This document shows positions 1 through 8,821 of a DNA stretch of 62,101 nt, in pieces. A model generated the notes under the pieces. It was not told the DNA's origin and ran no database searches. It worked only from the letters and a program-made list of their open reading frames with translations. The stretch comes from Candidatus Trichofilum aggregatum (GTDB lineage Bacteria; Chloroflexota; Anaerolineae; Promineifilales; Promineifilaceae). The stretch's first letter is position 1. Each line of letters begins with the position of its first letter. The stretch covers positions 1 through 62,101 of the forward strand of contig JADJUV010000179.1 of the NCBI GenBank assembly GCA_016716885.1, read 5' to 3'. The position numbers and the translations under genes are program-made.

Positions 1-64
1 CTCCTCTATTCCTCATTCAAACTGACCTGACGTATAATCTCCCCAATCTCACAACCTCCCAGGC

Positions 65-110
65 GTTCCTCTGAGTTCCCCCGAGTTCCCAGAGTTCCCC
101 TGAGTTCCCA
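65..110. repeat. AGTTCC-word tandem array
   Basis: Four to five copies of a 9-11 nt word built on GAGTTCCC stand directly in front of the ribosome binding site of the first gene. The same word recurs at 14290-14340, 15652-15692, 18310-18345, 18488-18538 and 38280-38355, always between genes. Confidence 0.8.
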
Positions 111-128
111 TCCCCAAAGGAGTTTTCC

Positions 129-1388
129 ATGTTTGACTTCATCACTGAAGAACACCGAATGATCCAGCAGGCGGCCCGTGAGTTCGCCCAAAACGAAATC
201 GCCCCCATCGCCGCCGAACACGACGAAAGTGGCGAGTTTCCCATCAACACCATCCGCAAAATGGGTAAACTCGGCTTCATGGGTATCGAAGTGCCGGAAG
301 AGTACGGCGGCGCGGGCATGGACACCCTGGCCTACGCCCTGGCCCTCACCGAAATCTGCAAAGCCGACGCCAGTCACGGCACCATTATGTCCGTCAATAA
401 CTCCCTCTTCTGTCATGGCCTGATGAAATATGGCACTGAGGAACAGCGGCAAAAATACCTGGTTCCCGTGGCCTCTGGTGATGCCATCGGCGCGTACAGC
501 CTGACCGAACCGATGAGCGGTAGTGATGCCGGCACGATGAAAAGCCGGGCCGTCCTCAACGAAGCCGGAACCCATTACCTCATCAACGGGCGCAAATCGT
601 GGGTCACGTCGGCCCCTTATGCCGATTTCATTGTCCTGTTCACCATGACCCAGCCAGAGAAAAAGCATCAGGGCATCAGTGCCTTTATGATTGAGACGAA
701 TCATCCAGGGTTTGAGCGGGGCAAAAAAGAGCCAAAGATGGGCATTCGGGCCAGTGCCACCAGTGAAATCATCTTCGATAATTACGAATGCCCGGTGAAA
801 ACCGGTTGGGCAAAAGAAGGGGAAGGGTTCAAAATCGCCATGACGGTGCTAGACGCGGGGCGGATTGGCATTGCCTCACAGGCGTTAGGCATTGCCGATG
901 CGGCGTTGGAAGCCAGCATCAAGTATGCTCAGGAGCGGGAAGCGTTTGGGCAGAGAATTGGCGAATTCCAGATGATTCAGCAGAAGTTGGCGGATATGAA
1001 GTGCCGGGTTGAGGCCAGCCGGATGTTGATTTATCAGGCGTGTCTGGCGAAGGGCGCGGCCGCGAAAACCGGTGGTCGTTACTCCTTAGAAGCCAGCATG
1101 GCCAAGTTGTTCGCCAGCGAAACGGCTGTCTTTGTCACCCACCAGGCGGTGCAGATTCACGGCGGCATGGGTTGCAGCAAAAGAGATGCCCTGGAACGAT
1201 ACTACCGCGACGCCAAAATCACGGAAATCTACGAAGGCACCAGCGAAATTCAACGCATGGTCATCGCCCGCCAACTGACGGTCTACGCTAAAGAGAAAAC
1301 CCTCACGCCAAGGCGCAAAGGACGCCAAGAAATCGGCGGTCAGCTAAGTTCTATAAGCCTTGGTGTGAGGATTTATTTTACCCGGTAA
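129..1388 (+). CDS. Acyl-CoA dehydrogenase
   Basis: FAD-dependent alpha,beta-dehydrogenation of an acyl-CoA, as in fatty- or amino-acid breakdown, passing electrons to ETF in the cytoplasm. The three-domain acyl-CoA dehydrogenase fold is complete: the FAD/substrate signature YSLTEPMSGSDAG lies near residue 125-137 and the YEGTSEIQR motif near residue 367, whose Glu is the usual catalytic base in short/medium-chain members. The ATG follows AAAGGAG by 6 nt. The family normally ends about 15-20 residues after YEGT; here about 30 residues more (from TLTPRRKGRQE on) are read from an inverted-repeat arm at 1306-1329, so the native C-terminus has probably been replaced. The tail overlaps the convergent gene at 1344 by 45 nt. 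Chain-length specificity cannot be read from sequence. Confidence 0.93.
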   Translation: MFDFITEEHRMIQQAAREFAQNEIAPIAAEHDESGEFPINTIRKMGKLGFMGIEVPEEYGGAGMDTLAYALALTEICKADASHGTIMSVNNSLFCHGLMKYGTEEQRQKYLVPVASGDAIGAYSLTEPMSGSDAGTMKSRAVLNEAGTHYLINGRKSWVTSAPYADFIVLFTMTQPEKKHQGISAFMIETNHPGFERGKKEPKMGIRASATSEIIFDNYECPVKTGWAKEGEGFKIAMTVLDAGRIGIASQALGIADAALEASIKYAQEREAFGQRIGEFQMIQQKLADMKCRVEASRMLIYQACLAKGAAAKTGGRYSLEASMAKLFASETAVFVTHQAVQIHGGMGCSKRDALERYYRDAKITEIYEGTSEIQRMVIARQLTVYAKEKTLTPRRKGRQEIGGQLSSISLGVRIYFTR

Positions 1389-1859
1389 GTCAGGTTTAGG
1401 TGTTTCTTCCAGGCCATTAACAATACGGTTAATGCCATGTTTGAAAAGTTCTAAACCAAAATTGATGAGGAGTCCCAACTTCTTATCAGTCAGAACCAGG
1501 TAACTGAATAATTGCTTTTTATGAACGGGCTGAGTTTGTTCGACAGATTTAAGTTCAACGATAACCTTATCCTCAACAATCAAGTCAGCACGAAAAGCAT
1601 TCTCGATAATAAAATCTTCATAGGCGATAGAGATTGGATGTTGCCGTAATACCTTGAGACCCCGTTTCTGTAATTCATAGGCCAACACAACCTCATAGAC
1701 TGATTCTAATAAACCAGGGCCTAACCGTTGATGAATCTTATAGGCCGCATCAACAATTTCTTTTGCCACTTCGTTTTCTGTCATGGTAATTCTCTTGTCT
1801 AACAAACCTTAACTTTCTCAAAACGGGGTTTTTAACTTGGCGTCCTTTGCGCCTTGGCG
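1306..1859. repeat. 24-bp inverted repeat pair flanking a GxxExxY gene
   Basis: A perfect 24-bp sequence beginning CGCCAAGGCGCAAAGG at 1306-1329 recurs in inverted orientation at 1836-1859. The GxxExxY gene lies between. The left arm is read as coding sequence by the acyl-CoA dehydrogenase. A third, partial copy (TTGGCGTCCTTTGCG) is at about 54083-54098, so this is a dispersed repeat. Confidence 0.85.
1344..1784 (-). CDS. GxxExxY protein, PD-(D/E)XK nuclease-like
   Basis: Small protein of about 146 aa with the family-naming motif GPGLLESVYE near the N-terminus. The later segment RADLIVEDKVIVELKS has the spacing D...E-x-K of a PD-(D/E)XK nuclease active site; the family (Pfam PDDEXK_3) is classed there on fold grounds, and a biological role is not established. 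I prefer the start at MTENEVAKEI; an upstream in-frame start adds 7 residues. The last residues (NPHTKAYRT) are convergent with and overlap the acyl-CoA dehydrogenase tail. The gene sits between inverted repeat arms (1306-1329, 1836-1859), which suggests it came in as a small cassette. Confidence 0.85.
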   Translation of the reverse strand: MTENEVAKEIVDAAYKIHQRLGPGLLESVYEVVLAYELQKRGLKVLRQHPISIAYEDFIIENAFRADLIVEDKVIVELKSVEQTQPVHKKQLFSYLVLTDKKLGLLINFGLELFKHGINRIVNGLEETPKPDLPGKINPHTKAYRT

Positions 1860-1863
1860 GAGT

Positions 1864-2433
1864 TTACAACGCGCCAATAATGAGGCTTTCTAACAGTCTG
1901 GCGAGGAAGAAAACGATGATAGGACTGATATCTAGACCACCCATCGCGGGGAGCAAACGGCGAACGGGGGCCAGTAATGGCTCAGTAACCTGATGGATGA
2001 AACGGATGATAGCGGCCGCGGCCTCAGCCTTCAATTCCTCATCAGCCTCAGAGGCTAAAATCGTCTCATAATCAGCCAGAGCCAGCTCCGGCTGGCCATG
2101 GGCGACATACGCCTCAGCGCGTAGAAGATAGATAATTTCGTTGGCCGTCTCCCCCTGCTCAATGACCCAACTATAATCGGCAATCGCGGCCGCATATTGT
2201 TTGTCATCATAATAGGCCACCCCCCGTGACCAGTGGGCCAGAACGTGGTTCGGGTCTTGGGCGATTATTTCACTATAAACGGTAATGGCCGGATGATACG
2301 ACCCTTCTTCCAGGTAAGATTCCGCCTGGCGGATTTGTTCGGCGAACGGGTCGTTGCTGCGGCCGCGGCCAAACCAACTCAACGCCAACGCCACAATCAG
2401 GGTAGCCAACACCGAAAAACCCAGCATATTCAA
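1864..2433 (-). CDS. TPR protein with YggT-like membrane halves
   Basis: A 189-aa protein. Residues 1-22 form a membrane helix ending LALSWFGRGRSNDP, which resembles the end of the first YggT helix (typically LLSWF..DP). Residues about 35-130 form about three TPR units (SYHPAITVYSEIIAQDPNH, YAAAIADYSWVIEQG, ELALADYETIL). Residues about 143-189 match the second YggT half closely (HQVTEPLLAPVRRLLPAMGG, then LDISPIIVFFLARLLE). YggT proteins are about 90-100 aa membrane proteins near septum or osmoregulation genes; the TPR block appears inserted between the two halves. A role in membrane-associated complex assembly is inference. Minus-strand neighbour of the ABC ATPase but separated by 281 nt, so co-transcription is doubtful. 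Confidence 0.7.
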   Translation of the reverse strand: MNMLGFSVLATLIVALALSWFGRGRSNDPFAEQIRQAESYLEEGSYHPAITVYSEIIAQDPNHVLAHWSRGVAYYDDKQYAAAIADYSWVIEQGETANEIIYLLRAEAYVAHGQPELALADYETILASEADEELKAEAAAAIIRFIHQVTEPLLAPVRRLLPAMGGLDISPIIVFFLARLLESLIIGAL

Positions 2434-2714
2434 CCCGGAACGACAGCCCCGACGTACCTCGGTGGTGTCTTTGGGTGGAGGGCTTTTTTTCTTAGTTTTG
2501 CCATGCCACCTTACCTAAGAAGGGGCCCTGACGTTTTCTTAATCCGTTGATGTAACCAACTGAACGGTTAAAATCAGCGTTAATCTCCCCAATCTGCGGT
2601 TAAATTTCTGGCTAACTGCCAGAAATGAACTTGCCAGGTACGAATCAGTCCAAAAATTTGTTCATTCGTGAAATTCGTGGCAAAACTTCTCCTCGTGTCT
2701 TAACACAGCCTACC
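2434..2714. other. Intergenic gap with dispersed repeat words
   Basis: No gene seen. Near 2537-2600 are sequences resembling ones upstream of ftsY (ATCCGTTGATG) and, at about 2658-2685, the word ATTCGTGAAATTCGTGGC, a degenerate direct repeat. Confidence 0.5.
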
Positions 2715-3626
2715 TTACGCCTCGTCCTTCACCAACTGTAAATACACATCTTCTAACGAATGGCGCAATTCGCCGACAAACTGAATGAGCGCACCCGCCT
2801 GCACCAGATGACGAATCAGCTCCGGGTTATGGGCTTCGGCGTCATCCACCGCCACCACTAGCTTGTTGTCCACGGCCTGCACTTCTTTGACGAAGGGGAA
2901 AGTTTGGCACGCGGCCGCGAACCGTTCCGCCGCTTCCGCCAGATGAAACACCACCTGCCGCCCATACAACTGCCGTCGCAACGCCTTGGGCGTATCCACC
3001 ACCCGCAAATGGGATTTGAACACCCCAATCCGATCACACAACCGATCCGCTTCATCCAGATTATGGGTGCAAAGGAAAGTCGTTCGCCCTTCCTTCTTCA
3101 AATCAGCGATAAAACCGCGCACCAGTTGTGAGGCTTCCGGGTCAAGCCCAGCCGTGGGTTCATCCAAAAACAGCACCTTTGGCTCATGGAGCAGAGTACG
3201 AGCAATGGCTAATTTCTGCTTCATCCCCTTGCTAAACGTGCCCGCCGCATCATGCCGCCGCTCCCACAGCCCCAACAGGCGTAAATATTTCTCCACCTGC
3301 CCAGCCACATCTTTCACCTCATACAGCGTGGCATAAATCTGCAAATTCCGCTCCGCACTGAGCCGATCATACAAACCAGGCGTCTCCGTCAAAATACCCA
3401 CATTGCGCCGGATAGATTGATCATCCTCGCCCACTCGGAATCCGGCCACAGTGGCCGAACCAGATGTCGGAGCAATCAGACTGGTCAACATGCGGACGGT
3501 CGTCGTCTTGCCCGCCCCGTTTGGCCCCAAAAAGCCGAACACTTCACCTTCGGCAATATCCAGCGTCAGGCGGTCTACGGCAGTGAAAGAGGCAAATGAT
3601 TTGCTGAGGTTTTCGGTTTGAATCAT
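2715..3626 (-). CDS. ABC transporter ATP-binding protein
   Basis: Cytoplasmic ATPase subunit of an ABC-2 type exporter (303 aa). Walker A GPNGAGKTTT is near residue 37, the signature FSKGMKQ near 135 and Walker B VLFLDEPTAGLDPEA near 155, followed by the H-loop CTHNLDEAD. The C-terminal 90 residues form the regulatory extension typical of the CcmA/NatA-like group. No permease lies next to it on the same strand, which is unusual: the downstream gene is the TPR/YggT protein and the upstream gap is repeat-filled, so the partner must be elsewhere. Substrate unknown. Confidence 0.9.
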   Translation of the reverse strand: MIQTENLSKSFASFTAVDRLTLDIAEGEVFGFLGPNGAGKTTTVRMLTSLIAPTSGSATVAGFRVGEDDQSIRRNVGILTETPGLYDRLSAERNLQIYATLYEVKDVAGQVEKYLRLLGLWERRHDAAGTFSKGMKQKLAIARTLLHEPKVLFLDEPTAGLDPEASQLVRGFIADLKKEGRTTFLCTHNLDEADRLCDRIGVFKSHLRVVDTPKALRRQLYGRQVVFHLAEAAERFAAACQTFPFVKEVQAVDNKLVVAVDDAEAHNPELIRHLVQAGALIQFVGELRHSLEDVYLQLVKDEA

Positions 3627-4095
3627 GATGAACCTCGGGTTTTGAGTTTCAGGTTTCAGGTTGCAAGTTTCAGATTAAGTGGGGATATTGTAACCAGAAA
3701 GAGGCGTTTAGACAGGTTGTAATCAGGTTTGGGGGGATTCAGGCGTGGTTTGTGGGGCGGTTTGATGGGGAGTTGTTTCAAGTGAAGATCAGTGCCTGGC
3801 ACGGGGCAGGAACGCTCGTCATAACCAGGTTTGTCTGCCCCGTGCCAGGCACCACCATTCTACCGTTCTAATTGATGCAGGGTTTGTTTTGGAGAAGACT
3901 GACCCTCGGTTTGCGGAACCCCTCCCCCCCCAGGGGCGGGGGGGTCGGCGCGGCTTTGGGGCCGCCCCGGAAAACCACCAGGCCCCCTTCCCACCGGGAA
4001 GGGGGTTAGGGATGGGTCTTCTGACCAATATACGAAGGGCTATCTCAAGTGAGTTGAAGATCAGTGCCGGGCACTACCAGTGCTAATTGGTATTG
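3627..4095. other. Repeat-filled intergenic region
   Basis: No gene. From left to right it holds a tandem TTTCAGG-type array (about 3641-3676), an 18-bp perfect inverted repeat (3792-3809 with 3835-3852), a GC-rich element at 3916-4015 related to the one at 5500-5605, and at about 4052-4070 a second copy of the words GAAGATCAGTGCC that also precede the inverted repeat. Confidence 0.7.
3792..3852. repeat. 18-bp perfect inverted repeat
   Basis: Arms begin GTGCCTGGCACGGGGCAG and its reverse complement, with a 25-nt loop. A half copy (GTGCCGGGCAC) follows the same leader word near 4062. It lies between divergent-facing gene ends without a T-run, so it is a dispersed repeat rather than a plain terminator. 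Confidence 0.75.
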
Positions 4096-4689
4096 TCACA
4101 AAATGAGGGCGATGAGCAAGGGCACAGCCATCGTCACCAGAATGGCACTGATAAAACCGATGACCACATACTCCTTGCCCGCGTACTTGATGACCACCGG
4201 CAAGGTGGTATCCATCACCGTCGCTCCCCCCGAAGCAATTGGCCCCAGTTTGCCGCCAAGTCGCACCAGCAACGGCGCTAAAACGAAGGTTAACAATTCG
4301 CGCAGGATGTTACTCAGCAACGCTAAAGCGCCCAGGGTTTCACCCCGCAACTCGGCGATGAGGATGCTAGACAAACTGTAATACCCCATCCCGGAACCAA
4401 TCGCCAGGGCGTCACGCAGGGTAATAGGGATAAGAAGGGAGACCGCGGCCGCGCCCAGCAAACTCCCGGCAATAATCCCCGCTGGCAAAAGCAAAATCTT
4501 CGGTTTGACTTGCCGTAAGGATTGCCATACCCGCCGGTCTCCCCCTACCGCCGCCCCCGCCAGAAACAGCAACACATACAACACCACCGACGTAATCCCC
4601 GCCGGATCAAAATCGATCTGTTCCGGCACAAACAGCCCGGCCAAAATCCCGACTACAAAACAGGCAAGAATGAGAAAGGTACCCTTCAT
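4096..4689 (-). CDS. lysO: LysO family lysine exporter, C-terminal part
   Basis: Inner-membrane transporter half (197 aa, about 6 helices) of the LysO/YbjE family, which exports L-lysine in E. coli. The family segments GSGMGYYSLSSI and LLSNILRELLTFVLAPLL are clear. E. coli LysO is one chain of about 300 aa; here the N-terminal part is a separate gene 4 nt upstream (4694-4966), a split arrangement that also occurs in other bacteria. The two genes and the response regulator before them are spaced 4-5 nt apart and form one operon. Confidence 0.85.
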   Translation of the reverse strand: MKGTFLILACFVVGILAGLFVPEQIDFDPAGITSVVLYVLLFLAGAAVGGDRRVWQSLRQVKPKILLLPAGIIAGSLLGAAAVSLLIPITLRDALAIGSGMGYYSLSSILIAELRGETLGALALLSNILRELLTFVLAPLLVRLGGKLGPIASGGATVMDTTLPVVIKYAGKEYVVIGFISAILVTMAVPLLIALIL

Positions 4690-4693
4690 ACCG

Positions 4694-4966
4694 TCAGGCC
4701 ACCAGCTTAAACAGCCGGTTCAGACCAGCCGTTACTATGACACTGCCAAAAAGCGAACCCAGAGCCAGGAGAAGCGCGTAAAACCCTAACTCCACCAACG
4801 AATTCATCACCTCGGGATTCCGACCAATGGCAAAACCTAACAAAAGGAGCAACAGAAAAATCACGCCCCACAGGGCGCGGTCAATCACCTGGATAACCTT
4901 CTCCCGGCGACGTAAAACATAGCCGATTACCGTCCCGGCCAAAATAGCAAGAAAAAGTGTTGTCAT
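4694..4966 (-). CDS. LysO family exporter, N-terminal part
   Basis: A 90-aa protein with three predicted membrane helices (FLAILAGTVIGYVL, WGVIFLLLLLLGFAIG, ALLLALGSLFGSVIV). It corresponds to the N-terminal region of single-chain LysO and is followed after 4 nt by the C-terminal part. Co-translation and assembly into one exporter are inferred from this spacing. Confidence 0.8.
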   Translation of the reverse strand: MTTLFLAILAGTVIGYVLRRREKVIQVIDRALWGVIFLLLLLLGFAIGRNPEVMNSLVELGFYALLLALGSLFGSVIVTAGLNRLFKLVA

Positions 4967-4971
4967 AACGT

Positions 4972-5349
4972 TTAGGGGGTTTGGGTAAGTTCTTGAACCT
5001 TGCCCACAATATCAGAAAAGTCAAAGGGTTTGGCAATGAACGAGGCTTGGATCGAAGCCAGAAGTTCGGGGGCCGGGGCAGGCCAGGCACTGACCAACAA
5101 AAACGGGCGTGTTTCGCCTTGTTTGCGGAGACGCGCCGCCAGTTCCAATCCTGTCATACCCGGCAGGCGAATATCAAAAATGAACATATCCGCATCGAGA
5201 AGTTCGGGGCCATCCAGATGTTGCAGAAGGTCTTCTGCGCTCATGTAAATGGGGTGAACTTTCATGCCAAATAAACCTAAGCCACTGGAGAGAAGTTGGG
5301 CGATGCTAGGTTCATCTTCGACGTAAACAATGCTGATGGGTTTTGTCAT
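4972..5349 (-). CDS. Single-domain response regulator
   Basis: A CheY-like receiver of about 125 aa with no output domain. Acidic pocket YVEDEPS, phospho-acceptor Asp in IFDIRLPG, switch Ser in LLVSAW and Lys in AKPFDF are all present. I choose the start at MTKPISIVYV; an upstream in-frame start adds 17 residues with no receiver similarity. It is the first gene of an operon with the split LysO exporter 5 nt downstream. The cognate kinase is not adjacent; the kinases at 34-36 kb and 56.7-59 kb are distant candidates only. Confidence 0.88.
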   Translation of the reverse strand: MTKPISIVYVEDEPSIAQLLSSGLGLFGMKVHPIYMSAEDLLQHLDGPELLDADMFIFDIRLPGMTGLELAARLRKQGETRPFLLVSAWPAPAPELLASIQASFIAKPFDFSDIVGKVQELTQTP

Positions 5350-5675
5350 GTTGTGCCTTGCCAAAATGGGGGATTTAACTGCAAGTGATGATACTCTCAC
5401 TCCTGATGGTTGACAAACGAATCAGTACCTATTGGTAGGGCTTTTCCAAAATCAACTCGTACAGCTTTACACAAGTCCTTAGCTGGTTTAGTCGGAAGAC
5501 CCATCTCTCTTCCCGGGGGGGAGTTTTGCGTTGTTTTTCGGGCGGCCCCGAAAACAGCGCCCAGAAATGTTCCCCGCCCCTGGGGGCGCGGTTAGGGGTG
5601 GGGGAAACCCTGTTACCAGATTAATTTCTTAATCTGTCACAAACGCTTTGTTGCCGTGTCGGGTATAGCACGGGA
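5350..5675. other. Intergenic region with GC-rich element
   Basis: No gene. Positions 5500-5605 hold a GC-rich imperfect palindromic element (GGGCGGCCCCGAAAA centre, ending GGTTAGGGGTGGG) in the same family as 3916-4015; when translated, elements of this kind give NPLP-type peptides. Confidence 0.55.
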
Positions 5676-8432
5676 TCACGCGGCCGCGGAGCGGCGTTTG
5701 AACCATTTCTGTATTTCGATAGCGATAAAGACAATGGTACTCAAGGCCAGACAGATGCCCAATTGCCCCAGCGTTAAGGCCACCGTGTTAAACACATTTT
5801 GCAAGAAAGGTACATAAATCAGGGCCATTTGCAGAACAAACGTTAAAACAACCGCGGCCACCATCGGGCGATTGGAGAAAATCCCAATTTTGAACAGCGA
5901 ATCGTAATCAGAACGAATAGCCAGCGCATTACCCATTTGGGCCAGGGTCAGGGTGGTAAAAATCATCGTTTGCCACACAGTCGCCTCTTCATGGGCAAAG
6001 GTGGGATTTTCCCGCCACAGCAAATACCCTGGTATTAAAGAGACAAGCCCCATTAAACCACCGACCCATATAATCATCATGCCTAGCCCTCGTCCCAGGA
6101 TATTTTCTTTGGGATGAAACGGTTTACGCTTCATGATGTTGCGTTCACCCGGTTCGATAGCCAGCGCCAACCCCGGCACACCATCCGTGACCAGGTTAAT
6201 CCACAAAATTTGCAGCGGCAGCAACGGCAGGGGCATCCCGAATAGTGGGCCAACAAACATCACAAATAGCTCACCAAAGTTGCTGGAAAGGGTGTAGCGA
6301 ATGAATTTGCGGATGTTGTCGTAGATGACCCGCCCTTCTTCGATGGCCGCCACAATGGTGGCAAAGTTATCATCCAACAGAATCATATCGGCGGCTTCTT
6401 TGGATACATCGGTGCCGGTGATACCCATCGCCACGCCAATATCGGCTTTCTTGAGGGCGGGCGCATCGTTGACGCCGTCGCCGGTCATCGCCACGATATG
6501 GCCTTGAGCCTGTAGGGCCTGGACAATGTTGAGCTTATGCTCTGGGGCCACGCGGGCATAGACGGAAACTTCGGCCACCGTTTTTTCCAGTTCCTGAACC
6601 GACATTTTGGCCAGGTCTTGGCCGGTAAGATTTTTATGATCATCGCGGCTGACGATCTGTAATTCCTGGGCGATGTTTTGGGCGGTAAGGGGATGATCAC
6701 CGGTGATCATCATGGGGCGGATACCGGCCCCTTTGGCTGTAGCCACGGCTGGTTTAACTTCGGGCCGGGCCGGGTCTAACATACCTACCAGACCGATGAA
6801 GGTGAGGTGACTCTCTGTTTCCGCCTCATTGGTCGTATCGGGGATGGCTTGCAGGGAGCGGAAGGCGACACCGAGGATACGTTGGCCCTGAGCCGCCAGT
6901 TCTTGATTACCTTGCAGGATGCGGCCGCGCATCTCACTGTCCAACGGTACACCACCATCCCCGTACCATACCGTATCACAAATCTCTAAAAGCCCATCCA
7001 CAGCCCCCTTACAAAAAGCCACGTAAGGGTCACTGTGCCAGGGGGAATCGCTCTGACCGGTTTCGATAGCCGCTTTATGAATCGTGGTCATCCGTTTGCG
7101 GGTAGAGGTGAAGGGAACTTCAGCCACACGGGGCCACCGCTTTTCCAGGTTCGTTTTGTTGAGGCCCAACTGCGCGGCCGCGACCACCAACGCCGCTTCC
7201 GTCGGATCCCCTACCGCCCGAATCTGGTTCGTGCCCTCTTCAATTTCCAGCTCGGTGTCATTCGCCAGAACCATGGCCTTCAACAACAAGCCCAAGGTGC
7301 GGGTCGGCGGGGGCAAAGAGGCGTCTACTTCGGCATGAACGACTGGCTGGCGGCTGGCGATGAGATTTTCAATCGTCTGTTTCTCATTCGCCACATCCAA
7401 CACCGTTACCGTCATGCGGTTCTCGGTCAGGGTGCCGGTTTTATCGGAGCAGATCACCGTCACCGACCCCAATGTTTCCACGGCGGGGAGTTTGCGGATG
7501 AGGGCGTGGCGTTTCAACATCCGTTGCGCCCCCAAAGCCAGGGTGATGGTCACAACGGCGGGCAACCCTTCGGGCACGGCGGCTACGGCCATGCTGATGC
7601 CTGTCAAAATCAGTTCACCCCAATCAATCGCCCCCGTGGTACGCAGAATACCCAGGGCAATGACGATAGCGATAATGACCAGGGAGACAACAGCCAGGGT
7701 TTTGGTCAACTGTTCCAGACGGCGTTGCAGAGGCGTGGGATCGCGCTCAACCCCCTGGAGCAGGTTGGCAATATGGCCTAGCTGGGTGTTCATGCCGGTT
7801 TCGGTAATGACCAATGTGCCTCGGCCATAAGTGACAACCGTGCCCATGTGAACCATGTTGTAGCGGTCGCCAATGGTTAAATCATCGCCGTGTAAGGTGA
7901 TGATTTTCTTTTCCACTGGCTCAGATTCCCCGGTCAGGGCGGCCTCTTCGATGCGTAGGTTGGCACTTTCGATAAGGCGACCATCGGCGGGGGCAAAGTC
8001 GCCTGCTTCCAGGCGCACAATGTCACCGGGAACCAGTTCACGTGAGGAGACGGTAACAGGATGGCCACCGCGCCGGACTTTGACGGTGGGCACGGCCAGC
8101 TTTTTGAGGGCGGCGATGGCCTGCTCAGCCCGGTATTCCTGGGACACGCCGATGGCGGCGTTGAGGATGACGATGAGCAGAATGACCACGGAGTCTACAT
8201 ATTCACCTAAGATAATGGAGATGACCGCGGCCGCGATCAAGATCAGCACCATCGGCTCAGCTATCTGCTCCAGCAAAATACGCCAGGGGCTTTTAATCCC
8301 CTTCTCGATCAACTCATTATGGCCGTACTGGACCAGGCGTTGTTGGACTTCTGCATCACTGAGACCGGTTTCGGCGTTCGTTTTTAGTTCCTGAAGAACC
8401 TTTTCTGGGTCAAGTTGATACCAGTTACTCAT
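5676..8432 (-). CDS. Cation-transporting P-type ATPase, Ca2+ (IIA) type
   Basis: Membrane pump of about 918 aa from MSNWYQLDP. It has the cation ATPase N-terminal domain, the actuator motif TGES (about residue 168), the phosphorylation motif CSDKTGTLT (about 330), the hinge TGDGVNDAP and about 10 membrane helices. Helix 4 reads VPEGLPA and helix 6 NLVTDG, the pattern of SERCA/PMCA-like Ca2+ pumps rather than Na+/K+ or Mg2+ pumps. Ca2+ export is therefore the most likely function; Mn2+ or other cations are possible. It stands alone, with repeat-rich gaps on both sides. Confidence 0.92.
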   Translation of the reverse strand: MSNWYQLDPEKVLQELKTNAETGLSDAEVQQRLVQYGHNELIEKGIKSPWRILLEQIAEPMVLILIAAAVISIILGEYVDSVVILLIVILNAAIGVSQEYRAEQAIAALKKLAVPTVKVRRGGHPVTVSSRELVPGDIVRLEAGDFAPADGRLIESANLRIEEAALTGESEPVEKKIITLHGDDLTIGDRYNMVHMGTVVTYGRGTLVITETGMNTQLGHIANLLQGVERDPTPLQRRLEQLTKTLAVVSLVIIAIVIALGILRTTGAIDWGELILTGISMAVAAVPEGLPAVVTITLALGAQRMLKRHALIRKLPAVETLGSVTVICSDKTGTLTENRMTVTVLDVANEKQTIENLIASRQPVVHAEVDASLPPPTRTLGLLLKAMVLANDTELEIEEGTNQIRAVGDPTEAALVVAAAQLGLNKTNLEKRWPRVAEVPFTSTRKRMTTIHKAAIETGQSDSPWHSDPYVAFCKGAVDGLLEICDTVWYGDGGVPLDSEMRGRILQGNQELAAQGQRILGVAFRSLQAIPDTTNEAETESHLTFIGLVGMLDPARPEVKPAVATAKGAGIRPMMITGDHPLTAQNIAQELQIVSRDDHKNLTGQDLAKMSVQELEKTVAEVSVYARVAPEHKLNIVQALQAQGHIVAMTGDGVNDAPALKKADIGVAMGITGTDVSKEAADMILLDDNFATIVAAIEEGRVIYDNIRKFIRYTLSSNFGELFVMFVGPLFGMPLPLLPLQILWINLVTDGVPGLALAIEPGERNIMKRKPFHPKENILGRGLGMMIIWVGGLMGLVSLIPGYLLWRENPTFAHEEATVWQTMIFTTLTLAQMGNALAIRSDYDSLFKIGIFSNRPMVAAVVLTFVLQMALIYVPFLQNVFNTVALTLGQLGICLALSTIVFIAIEIQKWFKRRSAAA

Positions 8433-8821
8433 GTAATATCCTGTTTTGGGTATGTTTTTTGCCACTCAAGTACAAGCTGGCAATTGGGGATTTATCTAGG
8501 GTAAGGCAAAGTATAACATGGTTGAGGAACGTATAAAAAGACATCCCTGGAAAACAAGTGCAGTGTTGCGTGGCGAGACGCCTACTCGCTACTCCACTAC
8601 TATTTTCATCCATCTTGGTACGCCGTAAGCCCATAACTCCTCTGTGAATCTCTGTGCCTTCTCTGCGCTCTCTGTGTTCCTCTTTTCTTGCCGCCAACCA
8701 ACCAACTTCTTACGTAATGTTTGTGTTTTTGGGTGCGTCTAAGCCGATATAATTCCTGTCGGTTGGCCTGGCCCGTTCCCTGGACCAGTTGACGAATCTC
8801 TCAGATCATGGAGGCAATTGG
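8433..8821. other. Divergent intergenic region
   Basis: Lies between the minus-strand P-ATPase and the plus-strand PIG-L gene, so should hold both promoters. A TATAAT lies at 8748-8753, a plausible -10 box for the PIG-L genes, without a clear -35. Positions 8633-8692 hold a degenerate word array (CTCTGTGAATCTCTGTGCC type). Confidence 0.5.

Noticed and set aside
3819..4086. Small ORFs with PNPLPGGKG or PLPPQGRGG peptides
   Set aside because: They translate a GC-rich dispersed element that also occurs at 5500-5605 and at the rimK end.
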